A stretch of 64,000 bases of DNA from assembly GCF_003711225.1 (NCBI RefSeq), contig NZ_CP031030.1, positions 2,046,001 through 2,110,000 on the forward strand. Direction: 5' to 3'. A program made the translations under genes and the position numbers. Below the pieces are notes generated by a model, which was not told where the DNA came from, did not search any database, and saw nothing but the letters and a program-made list of their open reading frames with translations. This document shows, piece by piece, positions 18,638 to 29,606 of this stretch. Within the stretch, counting starts at the first letter, position 1. Each line of letters starts with the position of its first letter. Source of the stretch: Runella sp. SP2 (GTDB lineage: Bacteria > Bacteroidota > Bacteroidia > Cytophagales > Spirosomataceae).

Positions 18638-18674
18638 GGCTCAATAACCCTCACCGCCTGCAAAAAGTTCGGTA

Positions 18675-20210
18675 TTACAACAAGCTTACACCCGTCATTT
18701 CGGCTGGTTGAGCAACGCCCAAAAGTGCTAAAATGGTTGGTGCGATGTCAGCTAACTTGCCATCTTTCGGTTGCCCAGTGTATTCGTTGCCTACAAAAAT
18801 GCAAGGAACAAGGTTGGTACTATGGGCGGTGTTTGGTGTTCCATCGTCGTTTCTCATGTAATCAGAGTTGCCGTGGTCAGCAATAATGATGGAAGTATAA
18901 CCGTGCGCCAGACCTGCAGTGGCAACGGCTTCGGTGCATTGGTCAACCGTTTCACAGGCTTTGATAACGGCCTCAAAAACACCCGTGTGGCCTACCATGT
19001 CAGGGTTGGCAAAGTTGAGACAAATAAAATCAGCAGTTTCTGCTTCGATTTCAGGAAGAATGGCATTACGAATGTCGAAAGCGGCCATTTCTGGTTTCAA
19101 GTCGTAGGTTTTTACATCTTTAGGCGAAGGGCATAAAAGTCGTTTTTCGCCTTCAAATGGCACTTCGCGGCCTCCTGAGAAGAAGAAAGTAACGTGCGGG
19201 TATTTCTCAGTTTCTGCAATGCGGATTTGGGTTTTACCTGCTCCTTCAAGCACTTCTCCTAGGGTATTTTTAAGGTTGTCTTTGTCATAAATCACTTTCA
19301 CCCCAACAAACGCATCGTCGTAGTTGGTCATGGTGAGGTAATACAAGTCTAATTTCGTTGTTCCTTGTTCGGGGAAATCTTGTTGGGTAAGCATTTCGGT
19401 GATTTCGCGTCCACGGTCGGTGCGGAAATTGAAACACAACACGACGTCGCCCTCGGCAATGGTCGCTACAGGAGCACCTGCTTCGTCCACAACCACGATG
19501 GGTTCAATAAACTCGTCGGTTACACCTGCTGCGTAAGAAGCCTCAATTGCGGATACAATTTGACTATCTACAACCGATTGACCCACGCCATTGACCATCA
19601 CATTATAGGCTTTTGCCACGCGTTCCCAACGTTTGTCGCGGTCCATGGCGTAGAATCGCCCCGTTACACTGGCAATTTTACCCGTTGTGGTTGCCAATGA
19701 AGCCTGCAAATCGGTCAAAAATCCTGCGCCGCTTTTAGGGTCACAGTCGCGCCCATCAGTAAAAGCATGAACATATACGTCATTAAGTCCTGCTTCTTGT
19801 GCGGCTTTGCAAAGCCCTTTGACGTGGTTGATGTGAGAGTGAACCCCACCATCGGACACCAGACCGATGAAGTGAACTTTCTTTTGATTGTCTTTGGCGT
19901 ATTCAAAAGCTTCAACGAGTGTTGGTTCTTGGGCGATAGAGCCTGATTCGACCGCTAAGTTGATTTTCACCAGGTCTTGATACACAATACGACCTGCGCC
20001 AAGGTTAGTATGACCCACCTCCGAATTTCCCATTTGTCCGTCAGGAAGCCCAACGGCTAATCCGCTTGCTTCGAGTTTGCTGTGAGGGTATTGTTGAAGG
20101 ATTCGGTCGTAAAAAGGCGTGTTTGCGGCGATGATGGCAGAGCGGTTTTCTTCGCCATTTTTAGCGATACCCCAACCATCCATGATGATAAGAATTACTT
20201 TTTGACTCAT
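18675..20210 (-). CDS. gpmI: 2,3-bisphosphoglycerate-independent phosphoglycerate mutase
   Basis: Interconverts 3- and 2-phosphoglycerate in glycolysis with two Mn ions and a phospho-serine intermediate. 511 residues, the family's normal length. The N-terminal metal motif is ILIIMDGWGI; the phosphorylated serine is in QMGNSEVGHTNLGAGR near residue 62; VHSHINH near 122 and DGRDCDP near 152 are substrate and metal motifs; the C-terminal metal ligands are in FANPDMVGHTG and ADHGNSDYM. Sixteen bases separate it from the upstream phosphatase gene. It belongs with enolase in a minus-strand cluster. Confidence 0.96.
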   Translation of the reverse strand: MSQKVILIIMDGWGIAKNGEENRSAIIAANTPFYDRILQQYPHSKLEASGLAVGLPDGQMGNSEVGHTNLGAGRIVYQDLVKINLAVESGSIAQEPTLVEAFEYAKDNQKKVHFIGLVSDGGVHSHINHVKGLCKAAQEAGLNDVYVHAFTDGRDCDPKSGAGFLTDLQASLATTTGKIASVTGRFYAMDRDKRWERVAKAYNVMVNGVGQSVVDSQIVSAIEASYAAGVTDEFIEPIVVVDEAGAPVATIAEGDVVLCFNFRTDRGREITEMLTQQDFPEQGTTKLDLYYLTMTNYDDAFVGVKVIYDKDNLKNTLGEVLEGAGKTQIRIAETEKYPHVTFFFSGGREVPFEGEKRLLCPSPKDVKTYDLKPEMAAFDIRNAILPEIEAETADFICLNFANPDMVGHTGVFEAVIKACETVDQCTEAVATAGLAHGYTSIIIADHGNSDYMRNDDGTPNTAHSTNLVPCIFVGNEYTGQPKDGKLADIAPTILALLGVAQPAEMTGVSLL

Positions 20211-20225
20211 TGTGGGTTTTATTTT

Positions 20226-20720
20226 TTATACTAAATTATGTTCCTTTATTAAGTATTCCAAGAAATGTTCACCGCACCGACTTACGATTTGAAAAACATC
20301 TTCAAAGGCTGACATGTCATCGTAGTAAGGGTCTGGTACATTGGGAGAATCGGCTTGGTCGTCAAAATCGCGGTAAAGAAGCACGCGCCCTTCTTCGGGA
20401 TAAAAACCCGTGGAGCGATAGCTTTGGGTTTGGATGTTTTCAAGGTTGGATTCATCCATAGCAACGATGTAGTCAAAGTTGGCAAAATCGTCGCTAGAAA
20501 GTTTTCGGGCGTGATGGGTGAGGGTAATGCCATAATCGGCCGCGACGCGGCGAGAGCGACGGTCGGGGGGGGCACCAATATGATAACCATGCGTACCAGC
20601 AGAATCGCAAGAAATGCTATCTGATAGCCCTTTTTGAGCAACGAGCTCTCGAAAAGTGCCTTCTGCAAGGGGAGATCGGCAGATATTGCCGAGGCAGACG
20701 AAGAGTACTTGAAGTTTCAC
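20226..20720 (-). CDS. Low-molecular-weight protein-tyrosine phosphatase
   Basis: Removes phosphate from tyrosine residues in the cytoplasm; bacterial members often regulate capsule or envelope kinases or stress responses. I start it at the GTG at 20720, giving 164 residues and placing the P-loop VCLGNICRS (Cys9, Arg15, the CX5R signature) at the usual distance from the N-terminus. An ATG at 20777 would add 19 residues of unlike sequence. The general acid is in VPDPYYDD near residue 128. It lies between the ftsB-like gene and gpmI, spaced 74 and 15 bases. No tyrosine kinase is in the window, so the substrate is unknown. Confidence 0.88.
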   Translation of the reverse strand: MKLQVLFVCLGNICRSPLAEGTFRELVAQKGLSDSISCDSAGTHGYHIGAPPDRRSRRVAADYGITLTHHARKLSSDDFANFDYIVAMDESNLENIQTQSYRSTGFYPEEGRVLLYRDFDDQADSPNVPDPYYDDMSAFEDVFQIVSRCGEHFLEYLIKEHNLV

Positions 20721-20794
20721 GAATGTTGAAAATGGGCCAATTTGAAAATGAAAATTAGCACACCTCGTCATTTTCAACTGACCAAATGAACGAA

Positions 20795-21109
20795 TTATTT
20801 TTCAAACGGTTCCCCATTTTTATCTACCAACACAAACACCTCCTCACTGTCTTTTTTCATGAAATACTTTTCACGGGCATATTTCTCCAGGAGTTTGTCG
20901 GTACCAAGGGTGGATGCTTGTTCTTTTTTGAGCAGCACGATTTGTTCTTCATAGTATTCTTTCTGAGACTTCAATTCTTGAAGTTCCCACCAGTTCCCAA
21001 TTTGGTCAGGAATACTATTCAGTTCAAAAAACATCAACCAGATAAGCAAACCTAGTGCACTTGCTTTGTAGAAATCTTTGAGAAATCGGAAACGTTGGAG
21101 GAACTGCAT
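20795..21109 (-). CDS. Septum formation initiator, FtsB/DivIC-like
   Basis: 104 residues: a short cytoplasmic start, one membrane segment (ASALGLLIWLMFF) near residues 17-29, then a coiled-coil stretch (WELQELKSQKEYYEEQIVLLKKEQ) and a compact end (YAREKYFMKKDSEEVFVLVDKNGEP). This layout is that of FtsB/DivIC, which joins FtsL and FtsQ/DivIB at the division site. Position supports it: enolase lies immediately upstream, as in many bacteria including E. coli eno-ftsB. A palindromic repeat sits between the two genes here. Confidence 0.87.
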   Translation of the reverse strand: MQFLQRFRFLKDFYKASALGLLIWLMFFELNSIPDQIGNWWELQELKSQKEYYEEQIVLLKKEQASTLGTDKLLEKYAREKYFMKKDSEEVFVLVDKNGEPFEK

Positions 21110-21157
21110 AAGTGTAGAAGATAAAAAGTGACACCTGTTTGATGCAGAAAGAGAATG

Positions 21158-21237
21158 TCGAGTGCCGACGGAGTTACCCGTACGATGCAGAATGTCGATT
21201 AATTATTTTTATTCGACATTCTGCATTTGACACTCGA
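21158..21237. repeat. Palindromic repeat, copy 1 (eno-ftsB gap)
   Basis: Inner arms ATGCAGAATGTCGA (21185-21198) and its exact complement (21213-21226), with an AT-only loop. Outer arms are TCGAGTG (21158-21164) and CACTCGA (21231-21237). The core is nearly identical to the element at 47767-47833. No T-run follows on either strand, so it is more likely a dispersed repeat than a terminator. Confidence 0.8.
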
Positions 21238-21243
21238 TACTAA

Positions 21244-22877
<1,634 letters not shown>

Positions 22878-23558
22878 ATGAAGAAAATTTTACTAAGCCT
22901 TGGCTTGGCATGGGTGGTATTGCTATCTGTGGAAGCCCGACCAAAGGAAAATTGGTCAAAAGGAGAAATCAAGCTCACGACGGGCGAACGAATGAAGGGG
23001 GAACTGTTGTATGCTCCCGAAGTTGAGGTCGTATCAATAAAACTTGATGATGGTCGCCACCGCGCCTACGGAAGCCGACAGCTGGAGTCTTTTTCATTTT
23101 GGGATAATAAAAAACAGCAGACCCGTCATTTTGTTAAAAGCCATTTGCCGCACAGTGGGCGTGAAGTGCTTTTTGAAAATATAGCAGACGGGGCTTTGAA
23201 AATTCAACGTTTCCTCAAGCCTTATTCACGAAAACGGCTTCTTACTTTTACTTCAACTACGATTGATGAAGCTCCTGAAACAGCCCATGAACATGGTCGT
23301 TATCAGTATTATGTTCAAGATGGGGAGCAATTGATGACCATAGAGCACTTTTTGCGAAGAAGGTTCTCGACATCAACAAAAAGGTGGCAAAAAGAATTGG
23401 AAGAATATCGTTATTATAACAACCTAGATAACGGGATTGCGAGTTGGCTCAAGGTACTTTTATACTATAACGTATTGGAAGCGGATCATAATCCAAAGGA
23501 ATACGAAGGCAGGCCATCTGTTGGGGCGTCTTTTATTTTGATGGGCAACTTGAATTAG
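22878..23558 (+). CDS. Hypothetical secreted protein
   Basis: 226 residues with a cleavable signal peptide (MKKILLSLGLAWVVLLSVEARP). The mature part opens with a motif common to small Bacteroidota envelope proteins, KGEIKLTTGERMKGELLYAPEVEVVSIKLDDG, a short beta-barrel-like region, followed by a basic, helix-prone middle (LRRRFSTSTKRWQKELEEYRYYNN). No named family is recognised. It is convergent with the aminotransferase gene, 16 bases from its stop, and is a single-gene unit with its own predicted promoter. Confidence 0.75.
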   Translation: MKKILLSLGLAWVVLLSVEARPKENWSKGEIKLTTGERMKGELLYAPEVEVVSIKLDDGRHRAYGSRQLESFSFWDNKKQQTRHFVKSHLPHSGREVLFENIADGALKIQRFLKPYSRKRLLTFTSTTIDEAPETAHEHGRYQYYVQDGEQLMTIEHFLRRRFSTSTKRWQKELEEYRYYNNLDNGIASWLKVLLYYNVLEADHNPKEYEGRPSVGASFILMGNLN

Positions 23559-23574
23559 AAGTTGCCCATTTTCT

Positions 23575-24732
23575 CTAGGCTTTCAGACGCTCAATGGCTT
23601 GCCAAATGCGTTCGGCAGGCATACAAAGTGAAACCCGAATGTAGCGTTGGCCTTTAGGACCAAAAATAAACCCAGGGGCGATGAAAATATGTTTTTGGTA
23701 TAATAAATCGTCCACAAGTTGTTCTGCCGAGGCAACTTCATCAGGGAGTTTTGCCCACAGAAACATCCCTTCTTGGGTCGAATCGAAAGTACAGTTTAGG
23801 GTTTTTAAGAAGGTTTTGGCAGCATCTAATCGACTGTGATACACGGCATTTTGGGCGGCGTGCCATTCTTCCGAATTTTGAAGTGCGGCCACGGCGGCTT
23901 GTTGAATGCCTAAAAACATGCCAGAATCCACGTTACTTTTTATTGTAAGTACAGCGTCCACGTATTCTTTAGCCCCTGTTAACCAGCCTATTCGCCAGCC
24001 CGCCATGTTGTGAGATTTTGACATGGAGTTGAGCTCAATGGCCACCTCTTTTGCTCCTTCAATTGAAAGCAGGCTAATGGGAGGTTTCTGGTTGAGTATC
24101 AGGCTGTAAGGATTGTCGTGGCATAATAAAATGCCATGCTCTTTGGCAAAGCGAACGGCATTTTCAAAAAGCTCGCGCGTGGCAGGGGCACCCGTAGGCA
24201 TGTGTGGATAATTGAGCCACAAAATTTTTGTTTTCGAGCTTACAATGCCTTTCATCGCTTCCCAATCGGGCTGCCATTGGTTATTTTCTTGAAGGGGATA
24301 TTCAATGACCGTTGCCCCCACCATTTCGCTTACAGCACGATAGGCAGGATAGCCAAGTTCGGGAACAAGCACTTCGTCACCTTCGTCTAAAAAGGTCAAA
24401 CTGATGTGCGTTATGCCTTCTTTTGAACCAATTAAGGGCAAGATTTCGTGTTCGGGGTCAAGCTGTACGCCATACACACGCTCATACCATTTTGATATAC
24501 CTTGACGAAGAGCAGGAATGCCTTTATACGATTGATAACCGTGGGTATTGGTAAGTGAAGCCGTATTCTTTAATGCTTCAATGGTTGCTTCTGAGGGAGC
24601 TTGGTCAGGATTTCCAATCCCCATATTGATGACATCATGTCCTGCGGCAAGTAGCTTTCGAACCTCGGCGAGCTTCACCGAGAAGTAGTATTCCTGCGCT
24701 TGAGTGGCGCGTTTTGCAAGAGAAATAACCAT
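23575..24732 (-). CDS. PLP-dependent class I aminotransferase
   Basis: Transfers amino groups between an amino acid and a keto acid with pyridoxal phosphate. I start it at 24732 (MVISLAKRATQAQEYYFS, 385 residues); an ATG at 24768 adds 12 residues. The PLP lysine is in SMSKSHNMAGWRIGW, the fold type I signature, and the phosphate-binding IGSKEGITH lies near residue 100. The normally conserved NPxNPTG segment reads LNYPHMPTGA, so Asn before PTG is Met. Specificity is unclear: it resembles the LL-diaminopimelate/methionine aminotransferase group. It is the last gene of a five-gene minus-strand operon. Confidence 0.85.
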   Translation of the reverse strand: MVISLAKRATQAQEYYFSVKLAEVRKLLAAGHDVINMGIGNPDQAPSEATIEALKNTASLTNTHGYQSYKGIPALRQGISKWYERVYGVQLDPEHEILPLIGSKEGITHISLTFLDEGDEVLVPELGYPAYRAVSEMVGATVIEYPLQENNQWQPDWEAMKGIVSSKTKILWLNYPHMPTGAPATRELFENAVRFAKEHGILLCHDNPYSLILNQKPPISLLSIEGAKEVAIELNSMSKSHNMAGWRIGWLTGAKEYVDAVLTIKSNVDSGMFLGIQQAAVAALQNSEEWHAAQNAVYHSRLDAAKTFLKTLNCTFDSTQEGMFLWAKLPDEVASAEQLVDDLLYQKHIFIAPGFIFGPKGQRYIRVSLCMPAERIWQAIERLKA

Positions 24733-24779
24733 GGATGGGTGCAACGTTGCGTCGAAATATTTCAACAACGTCGTTTATT

Positions 24780-25934
24780 TTACAATACAACGAAAGGTTT
24801 TGGACTAAAACAGAGAACAAAGATAATCAAAGCTAACCAACCTACGACTTTTCTGGAGTTACTTAACGGAGCAATGTCGTCCGTTGAGGGATGATACACG
24901 CCTAAAACACGACCAATCAAGAACCCGAACGCTAAAAATCCTGAGTAACCTTCTACGGTTGGAAACAGTAGAGAAAGCCCGAGTTGAATCGTGACCGTTA
25001 ATAGGGCTAACATCCACTTAGTGAGCGCATTATTTTCGTCGATTCGGCTATAACATAATTGGAGGAAAATAATGTAAATCCCCAGTGAGGCGAGTTGTTC
25101 CCAAAATAAATTGGCGTTAGCAATCGCGAATTCATCGGCGCGATACATGCCAAGACCTGCGTAAGTAATAAAGACAAAAAACAAAATGGGAGAAACAACT
25201 CGGTAGTTTTTGTTGCCAATAAGCCCGTACAACACATGTCCTCCGTCAAGTTGTCCAATGGGAATAAGGTTGAGCGAAGTGAAAAATAGTGCCAAATAAC
25301 CCGCCAAAAGCAGCGGATAGTGCATGATTTCTTGGGGTGGAGGAAGGCGAGTTGGATCGGCGACGTAGGTCTTAAAAAAAGTAAAAAGCAGATTATCGCC
25401 CAATAAGATATTTCCAGCTTGGTTTTTGGTATAGACCACGCGTGCAAAGCCCATCCCGTATTTTTGGTACTCAGGGTGAATTTTGAAAATATAATCAAGG
25501 GTAGGAAGGGTGGCAAAGCCATACCAAAGAACGCCGACGGCAACCACAAACCCCGCAAGTGGCCCTGCTATCCCAATATCAAAGTATTTTTCGCGCGAGC
25601 GAATAAATTCTTTGATACGAATAAATGCCCCAAGGGTACCGATGGTTTGTCCAATTCCAAGCCAAAGCGGAATGTAATAGGGGAGGGTCACTTTGACTTT
25701 GTGGTATTTGGCCGCAAAATAATGTCCGAACTCGTGAACGGTCAAAATCCCCAAGAAAGGAATCGAAAATCGGAAACCTTGCCAAAAATGTTCCCAGCCT
25801 AATGGATTTTCAATCTGGTAAAATGGAAGGTCAAAAGGTCGCCCAAACATCCATTCGGCGCCTGCTAAGGACGTACTTATGATGGTGAGTACAAACAGTA
25901 GGAGCTGGAGGAGTAGGGTGCGGGTAGAGTTCAC
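24780..25934 (-). CDS. Site-2-protease-type metalloprotease (M50)
   Basis: 384 residues with about eight hydrophobic segments. The zinc motif HEFGHYFAAKYH (HExxH) sits in a membrane helix near residues 65-76, and the second ligand motif NLIPIGQLDGGH near residue 222. Such proteases cut within the membrane and typically release membrane-held regulators or process peptides. It lacks an obvious PDZ domain, which places it near the short archaeal/cyanobacterial-like subgroup. Its start directly abuts the stop of the HAD gene, so it is surely co-transcribed with it. No anti-sigma factor or obvious substrate is nearby. Confidence 0.88.
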   Translation of the reverse strand: MNSTRTLLLQLLLFVLTIISTSLAGAEWMFGRPFDLPFYQIENPLGWEHFWQGFRFSIPFLGILTVHEFGHYFAAKYHKVKVTLPYYIPLWLGIGQTIGTLGAFIRIKEFIRSREKYFDIGIAGPLAGFVVAVGVLWYGFATLPTLDYIFKIHPEYQKYGMGFARVVYTKNQAGNILLGDNLLFTFFKTYVADPTRLPPPQEIMHYPLLLAGYLALFFTSLNLIPIGQLDGGHVLYGLIGNKNYRVVSPILFFVFITYAGLGMYRADEFAIANANLFWEQLASLGIYIIFLQLCYSRIDENNALTKWMLALLTVTIQLGLSLLFPTVEGYSGFLAFGFLIGRVLGVYHPSTDDIAPLSNSRKVVGWLALIIFVLCFSPKPFVVL

Positions 25935-26561
25935 TTAAAAATCTTTTAGGTATTCGGTAATCGAGGTTGGTTTTTGAACGTGGATGGTCTGAATACCAAC
26001 TTCGCCTGCGGCTCTGATGTTATCGGCATTGTCGTCCAAAAACAAAGACTCATGCGGTAAAATTCCAGCTTCTGTTAATACACCGTGGTAAATGTCATGG
26101 TGAGGTTTCATCACACCCATTTCGTACGAAAGAAAAAGCTTTTCAAACAACGCATCTAATTTTGGGATGCCAGTCGTACGGTGAAGAATGCGATTGACTT
26201 CCTCAACGTGAATTGAACTAGTATTGCTCAGTAGAAAAAGCCGATACCCTTTTTGGGCTAAAGCGACGATTGTTTCAACCCGTTGGGGAGGAATATCGAG
26301 TAAGAGTGAATTCCAAGCTTCGTCGATTTGGTCGTCTGTCCATTCAGGATGGGCAAGGAGCTCACGAATGTAGTTTCTAAAATCAGGGGCAGATAACTGC
26401 CCCGTCTCAAACTTCTTAAAAACCTCATTGTGCTGAATAAGCCGTTGAACATCTTCCAGTGGAAGCTGACTCAGCTCCGCAAAAGACTGTGCTGCACGTG
26501 GAACGTCAATGTTGATGATGACGTCACCGAGGTCAAAAATGATGTTTTTTATTGCTTTCAT
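25935..26561 (-). CDS. HAD-superfamily phosphatase (YihX-like)
   Basis: 208 residues. Catalytic motif I is [14 protein letters not shown] with Asp nucleophile near residue 11 and the +2 Gly-Asp variant; motif II is LFLLSNTSS; motif III Lys and motif [15 protein letters not shown] follow. This combination fits the YihX/haloacid dehalogenase-like group that dephosphorylates small sugar phosphates or FMN. It overlaps the accA stop by four bases (ATGA), showing translational coupling with accA. The link to fatty-acid synthesis is positional only. Confidence 0.87.
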   Translation of the reverse strand: MKAIKNIIFDLGDVIINIDVPRAAQSFAELSQLPLEDVQRLIQHNEVFKKFETGQLSAPDFRNYIRELLAHPEWTDDQIDEAWNSLLLDIPPQRVETIVALAQKGYRLFLLSNTSSIHVEEVNRILHRTTGIPKLDALFEKLFLSYEMGVMKPHHDIYHGVLTEAGILPHESLFLDDNADNIRAAGEVGIQTIHVQKPTSITEYLKDF

Positions 26562-27511
26562 TCCGTAAAGACCCCCATCGAACAGAACTTGTCAATCCGC
26601 TGATTGATTCGTTCTTCGGGCGTTAGCTTTTGGAGTTCATTAATACTGCCTAAAATGACATTTTTCAGGATATTCGCCATGGCTTGATGGTCTAAGTGTG
26701 CACCACCGAGTGGTTCTTCTACAATTCCATCAATCAATCTTGCCATTGTCATATCCGAAGCCGTTAAGCGGAGAGCTTCGGCTGCTTGTTCTTTAAAATT
26801 CCAGCTACGCCAAAGAATAGATGAACAAGATTCTGGCGAAATTACTGAGTACCAAGTGTTTTCGAGCATGAGAACACGGTCGCCAATGGCAATTCCTAAC
26901 GCTCCACCTGAGGCACCTTCACCGATGATAATACAGATGACGGGTACTTTAAGCATAAACATTTCTTTCAAGTTGCGCGCAATGGCTTCACCTTGACCAC
27001 GTTCTTCTGCTTCTAAGCCAGGAAAGGCGCCTGGGGTATCAATAAGTGCAACGATGGGTTTGTTGAACTTTTCGGCTAATTTCATCAAGCGAAGGGCTTT
27101 GCGATAGCCTTCTGGGTTAGCCATCCCAAAGTTGCGGTGTTGGCGTTGCTTGGTATTACGGCCTTTTTGCTGACCAATGATGAGCATACTTTGACCATCA
27201 ATGTTACAAAATCCACCGACCATGGCAGGATCGTCGCGTACGGTACGGTCACCGTGAAGTTCGATAAACTCCTCACACATTAGTTCGATATAATCGAGGG
27301 TATAAGGGCGGTCAGGGTGGCGAGAAAGCTGTACCCGTTGCCATCTAGTGAGGTTTTGAGCCGTATCTTTCCGTAATTGTATAATGCTGTCTTCGAGTCT
27401 AATAACAGCTTCCGAAACGTCAACTTGTGTTGTATCGGCGAGTTTTTTTAACTCGGCAAGCTTGGATTCTAGCTCTGCCACAGGTTTTTCAAAATCTAAA
27501 TAAGTTGGCAT
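26558..27511 (-). CDS. accA: Acetyl-CoA carboxylase carboxyltransferase, alpha subunit
   Basis: Transfers the carboxyl group from biotin to acetyl-CoA, forming malonyl-CoA for fatty-acid synthesis, together with AccD (not in this window). 317 residues, the normal length. Motifs include [17 protein letters not shown], the CoA-binding region [43 protein letters not shown] and [32 protein letters not shown]. It follows the beta-CASP nuclease gene by 12 bases and overlaps the HAD gene by four. Confidence 0.97.
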   Translation of the reverse strand: MPTYLDFEKPVAELESKLAELKKLADTTQVDVSEAVIRLEDSIIQLRKDTAQNLTRWQRVQLSRHPDRPYTLDYIELMCEEFIELHGDRTVRDDPAMVGGFCNIDGQSMLIIGQQKGRNTKQRQHRNFGMANPEGYRKALRLMKLAEKFNKPIVALIDTPGAFPGLEAEERGQGEAIARNLKEMFMLKVPVICIIIGEGASGGALGIAIGDRVLMLENTWYSVISPESCSSILWRSWNFKEQAAEALRLTASDMTMARLIDGIVEEPLGGAHLDHQAMANILKNVILGSINELQKLTPEERINQRIDKFCSMGVFTE

Positions 27512-27523
27512 AAAGTTGGTTGC

Positions 27524-28966
27524 TTACAATTCAAAAGTTTGTCCCTTTGTAGGGATCTCGATATTTTCGTAACCGACTGATTGTAAAGTGTTTTTAAAGT
27601 GGTCCATACTTGGCTTTTCCCCGTGGACAAGGAAGATTTTTTTTAACTCGGCAGGTGCCTGTTGCTGAACAAACGTCAGAAGGTCTTCTTTGTCTCCGTG
27701 GCCGCTAAATACGTCAATTTTTTCGATATTGGCCAATACTTGCTCGTCTTTCCCTCGAATGCGTAGTGTCGTTTGGCCATTGAGAAGCCTCCATCCGAGT
27801 GTTCCTTCGGCACAATAACCAATGAGTAAAATGGTACAGTAAGGGTTGCTAATGTTCTGAGCCACATGGTATTCGACGCGTCCACCCTGCACCATTCCAG
27901 AGGAAGAAATGATGATACAAGGCTCTACATGGTTTGAAATAGCACGGCTGGCGTCTGTACTTTCGAGGTAGATTAAATTTTCAAAGTCAAACAAGGATTC
28001 ATTCTCTTCATTAAACTCACGGGCCTCGCGGTTTAGCATCCGAACGTTCCGCTGATAGACCCGCGAGCTTTCAAAAGCAAGTGGACTGTCGGCAAAAACC
28101 TTAATGGGAGGAAGTTGCTGATTATTATATAATTTATTCAAAGTATATAATAATGCTTGGGTTCGGCCCACGCTAAAAGACGGAATAATAAGCCGCCCTG
28201 GAATGTCAACGCAGGTACGTTTGATAACATCTGCCAAAGCCAAATCAGGCGAAATTCCTTTTTCATGCAAACGATTTCCGTAAGTTGTTTCACATACCAA
28301 GAAATCAACTGGGGGCAAAGTGGCGGGGTCAATAAGTAGTGGATAGCCTTTACGGCCCACATCACCCGAAAATCCAATGGTTTTTTTCTGCCCGTTTTCC
28401 CAAACTTCAACTACGATATGTGCTGCACCTAATAAATGCCCCGCAGGGATAAAAGTAATGATGACATTGTCGGATACCCTAAAACGGCGATTGAATGCAA
28501 GTGGAACAAAGTTTTCGAGTGCTTGACGTACTTGTTTTTCGAGGTATAAATCTTTAGGAAGCTCTTTTTTTTTGCCTTTTTTTCGTTTACGTTGCGAATC
28601 CGCACTGTTCAATTCATTGATTCGCTTCTGATTCAGCATTGCTGCATCTTTGAGCAATATACTGGTTAGAGCAAAAGTAGAATCAGTACATAGTACTTGT
28701 CCTTCGTATCCATCTCGATACAAGTTTGGGATATTTCCAGAGTGATCAATATGGGCGTGAGTCAGTAATACTACGTTAATTGACGGAGCTTCAAAAGGGA
28801 AAAGTGCATTTGGAAATGGGGATGGGGTATCGTTGAGCGCGCGTCTTCGGTCGCCGCTTTCAAAATCAGAACCACAGTCAATCAAAATACGGTAATCGTT
28901 TTCCAATTCTAGGAGGTACATGCTACCAGTAACCTGTTGTGAAGCCCCCCAAAAAGTTAATTTCAT
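27524..28966 (-). CDS. Metallo-beta-lactamase/beta-CASP RNA-processing nuclease
   Basis: 480 residues. The metallo-beta-lactamase core shows LTHAHIDHSGNIPNL (HxHxDH) near residue 70 and AGHLLGAAHIV near residue 175. The beta-CASP insertion has motif A (VCETTYGNR), motif B (IIISSSGMVQGGRVEYH) and the C-terminal RMMBL segment with motif C histidines (VFSGHGDKEDLL and FLVHGE). This is the bacterial relative of CPSF-73/YSH1, acting on RNA in the cytoplasm. It heads the operon that continues with accA. A basic insert (SQRKRKKGKKKELPKDL, near residue 125) may bind RNA. Confidence 0.9.
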   Translation of the reverse strand: MKLTFWGASQQVTGSMYLLELENDYRILIDCGSDFESGDRRRALNDTPSPFPNALFPFEAPSINVVLLTHAHIDHSGNIPNLYRDGYEGQVLCTDSTFALTSILLKDAAMLNQKRINELNSADSQRKRKKGKKKELPKDLYLEKQVRQALENFVPLAFNRRFRVSDNVIITFIPAGHLLGAAHIVVEVWENGQKKTIGFSGDVGRKGYPLLIDPATLPPVDFLVCETTYGNRLHEKGISPDLALADVIKRTCVDIPGRLIIPSFSVGRTQALLYTLNKLYNNQQLPPIKVFADSPLAFESSRVYQRNVRMLNREAREFNEENESLFDFENLIYLESTDASRAISNHVEPCIIISSSGMVQGGRVEYHVAQNISNPYCTILLIGYCAEGTLGWRLLNGQTTLRIRGKDEQVLANIEKIDVFSGHGDKEDLLTFVQQQAPAELKKIFLVHGEKPSMDHFKNTLQSVGYENIEIPTKGQTFEL

Positions 28967-29111
28967 ATGAAGTCAGTTATTCCTCTTATGTACTCAATGC
29001 GGAACAAGAGGATAGTTCGTTACGTTTCCTTCAACGGTTTAAACACAATAGTGTGAATAAGCGATTGAAGAAGGGTTTCTGCAAAAGTATCAAAAACAGC
29101 TTAAAAAAACA

Positions 29112-29588
29112 TTATTCTGCTAACGGAATAGGGCGGGCGATTCGTTCCTCTAAGGAGATAAATGTTTCGGTTCGTTGAATACCACCTACTTTTTGAATTT
29201 TATCGTGAAGAACTTGCCGCAGATGTTCAGTATCACGACAAACGATTTTAGCAAAAATGCTGTAAATACCCGTAGTGTAATGAATGTTAACTACTTCTGG
29301 AATACGTTCTAGCTCAATGGCTACTTCTTCATAGAGCGAGCTTTTATCTAAATATATACCTAAAAAAGCGCTAATATCCCAGCCTAATTTAGTTTGATCA
29401 ACCAATAATTGTGCCCCTTTTACAATTCCAAGCTGTTCAAGTTTTTTCATTCGCACATGAACTGTCCCTCCTGAAACATGAACCCGTTTGCCAATTTCGG
29501 TGTAAGCTAGGTGTGCATCTTCTAAAAGAAGCGCTAAAATTTTTAAGTCAGTTGCGTCAATTTTATCAATTTCTAAATTTCGTTCCAT
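29112..29588 (-). CDS. Lrp/AsnC-family transcriptional regulator
   Basis: 158 residues. The N-terminal winged helix-turn-helix (IDATDLKILALLLEDAHLAYTEIGKRVHVSGGTVHVRMKKLEQLGIV) is followed by the RAM ligand-binding domain (FLGIYLDKSSLYEEVAIELERIPEVVNIHYTTGIYSIFAKI), where amino acids usually bind and set the oligomer. The recognition helix region GGTVHVRMKKL differs slightly from the common TVxxRIxxL. A perfect 17-bp inverted repeat 18 bases upstream of its start (29607-29646) is almost certainly its own operator. Targets beyond itself may include the divergent RNA gene and the DUF819 gene. Confidence 0.93.
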   Translation of the reverse strand: MERNLEIDKIDATDLKILALLLEDAHLAYTEIGKRVHVSGGTVHVRMKKLEQLGIVKGAQLLVDQTKLGWDISAFLGIYLDKSSLYEEVAIELERIPEVVNIHYTTGIYSIFAKIVCRDTEHLRQVLHDKIQKVGGIQRTETFISLEERIARPIPLAE

Positions 29589-29606
29589 GATGAAGTGGTA
29601 AAATTA

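Noticed and set aside
25007-25558. 183-codon minus-strand frame in another phase of the M50 gene
   Set aside because: Hydrophobic only because it overlaps membrane codons; the M50 frame carries the zinc motifs.
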